A stretch of DNA of 32,985 nucleotides from Chloroflexota bacterium. GTDB taxonomy: Bacteria; Chloroflexota; Limnocylindria; Limnocylindrales; CSP1-4. Every line of letters begins with the position of its first letter. Position 1 is the stretch's first letter. The notes under the pieces were generated by a model that was not told where the DNA came from, ran no database searches, and worked only from the letters and a program-made list of their open reading frames with translations. The DNA lies in contig JAUJNA010000010.1 in the NCBI GenBank assembly GCA_030446555.1, forward strand, positions 16,395-49,379, given 5' to 3'. Made by a program: the position numbers and the translations under genes. Positions 32,205-32,985 of the stretch are shown one piece after another.

Positions 32205-32790
32205 GGAGCGTGGGACCAGGGGACGCGACCGATCCGCCCAGCGGCACCACGTGCACCGGCTCGTAGCGGGCTCCCGCCCCTCCCAGGTGGCTGCGCTGGA
32301 GGACGACCGAGTCGACCCGCCAGCCGATGCTCGCTCCAGCGCCGCCGGCACCAGCCAGATCAGCGATGAGCCGGCTGGAGGCGCGTCGAGCCACGGTCAC
32401 GTGCGGGAGCTCGCCGGCGCTGTGAGGACCGCTGCGCCAGCCGACGGCAGCCTCGAGCGAGCGCGCCAGTCGCGTGATCTCCGTTGCGCCCCGCCCGACC
32501 TCCAGCCACGCGACGCCGTCGTCACCCCGGCGTGCCCGTCCGCCGCCCTGACCCAGCTCCACGTGGATGGGGCTGGCGCGCGTCGCCACGCGTCCGATGG
32601 CCTCGCACAGCAACCGCACTCGGGCCGGCGGGACGGGGCCCAGGAAGACCAACGTCACGTGCAGGACCTCGGCGGGCAGCCAACGCGCCTCCGGATGAGC
32701 AGCACGATGAGGGGCGAGCCACTCCTCGCATCGCGCGGCCGGTGCCGGCGGCAGGGGCAGGCCGATGAAGAGCCGCCACGAGTCGCTCAC
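32179..32790 (-). CDS. thpR: RNA 2',3'-cyclic phosphodiesterase (2'-5' RNA ligase family)
   Basis: 203 residues. Member of the 2H phosphoesterase superfamily with two HxT motifs, His44-Val-Thr46 (HVTLVFLGPV) and His130-Val-Thr132 (PHVTVARR), and the usual N-terminus RLFIGLPLPP. The enzymes open cyclic phosphates on RNA ends; ligase activity is seen only in vitro. GTG at 32790 lies 21 bp after the HAD gene stop, so the two are probably co-transcribed. Its TAG stop forms part of the -10 element of the trpB leader promoter. Confidence 0.88.
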   Translation of the reverse strand: MSDSWRLFIGLPLPPAPAARCEEWLAPHRAAHPEARWLPAEVLHVTLVFLGPVPPARVRLLCEAIGRVATRASPIHVELGQGGGRARRGDDGVAWLEVGRGATEITRLARSLEAAVGWRSGPHSAGELPHVTVARRASSRLIADLAGAGGAGASIGWRVDSVVLQRSHLGGAGARYEPVHVVPLGGSVASPGPTLLDGSASGS

Positions 32791-32811
32791 CGAGGCGCGC
32801 CGGACCCCCGG

Positions 32812-32985
32812 TCAGGACGCGCGGCTCGCGCGAGGACGCTCCACACCGAGCAGTTCGAGTAGGCCGAAGAGGTCGCCGATGACCGGCACATCATCACCGG
32901 GCGGAGCAGCGGGGACGCGAGCCGGGCCGATGCGGCGGTCGATCAGGACCGGCTCGATGCCTGCGGCTCGGGCGCCCTGGACGTC
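32812..32985 (-). CDS. HAD-like hydrolase, C-terminal fragment (cut by window edge)
   Basis: 57 C-terminal residues, beginning DVQGARAAGIEPVLIDRR, which matches the motif IV region of HAD hydrolases (DxxGARAAGxxxxLIDR), followed by VPVIGDLFGLLELLG, also typical of the end of these proteins. The N-terminus and the catalytic motif I lie beyond position 32985. Substrate unknown. Upstream of thpR in the same direction. Confidence 0.7.
   Translation of the reverse strand, partial: DVQGARAAGIEPVLIDRRIGPARVPAAPPGDDVPVIGDLFGLLELLGVERPRASRAS

Noticed and set aside
1..32985. CRISPR arrays, insertion sequences, tRNA or rRNA genes
   Set aside because: Reading through, I saw no spaced direct repeats, transposase-like proteins, tRNA cloverleaf sequences or rRNA stretches.

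Overview
The window is uniformly GC-rich (roughly 70% by eye), almost fully coding, and has no IS elements, phage genes, CRISPR arrays, tRNAs or rRNAs that I can see. It looks like a chromosomal core region of a free-living, high-GC, probably Gram-positive-type (monoderm) bacterium. A Chloroflexota lineage (Limnocylindria-like) is my best guess. The reasons are a comM-dprA-topA-xerC neighbourhood, a TrpB2-type tryptophan synthase under a T-box riboswitch, several FemAB peptidoglycan-type transferases, and many genes with a -10 hexamer placed directly before the start codon. Actinobacteria are an alternative; the assignment is an inference.

Layout from left to right. (1) 1-3157, minus strand: hisS, a FemAB transferase and aspS (cut by the window edge). 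(2) 3222-3548: a small plus-strand HExxH protein, converging on relA (3545-5815, minus). (3) 5893-7221: a lipoprotein serine hydrolase (S12 type), divergent from relA. (4) 7278-12613, plus strand: a tight five-gene operon of GNAT-like protein, acyl carrier protein, AMP-forming ligase, fold-type III PLP decarboxylase and FemAB transferase. (5) 21456 down to 12577, minus strand: topA, xerC, FemAB, murJ, FemAB, murE, almost all joined by overlapping or nearly touching ends. (6) 21535-24665, minus: comM, dprA and a small unknown gene. (7) 24771-26759, minus: a secreted subtilisin-like protease with its own -35/-10 promoter. (8) 26911-29711, minus: nfeD, a stomatin-like SPFH gene and a Rid-family gene. 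(9) 29755-32985, minus: NUDIX protein, trpB2 behind a tryptophan T-box leader, thpR and the tail of a HAD-like hydrolase.

How it fits together. Cell-wall precursor chemistry dominates. MurE adds the third stem-peptide residue, MurJ flips lipid II, and four FemAB paralogues (two of them between murE, murJ and xerC) are candidates for building the interpeptide bridge. The five-gene operon is the most interesting system. A ligase, carrier protein and decarboxylase could load an amino acid on a carrier, decarboxylate it there, and hand the resulting amino-acyl group to a GNAT or FemAB transferase. Its ligase and decarboxylase resemble the exosortase A-associated ligase/decarboxylase pair, but no exosortase or PEP-CTERM gene is present here.

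Regulation is unusually readable. Seven genes carry a TANNNT hexamer 6-9 nt before their start codon (leaderless-type promoters), while others have clear Shine-Dalgarno sequences. trpB2 has a full sigma-70 type promoter, a T-box with a UGG (Trp) specifier codon and a terminator-like hairpin.
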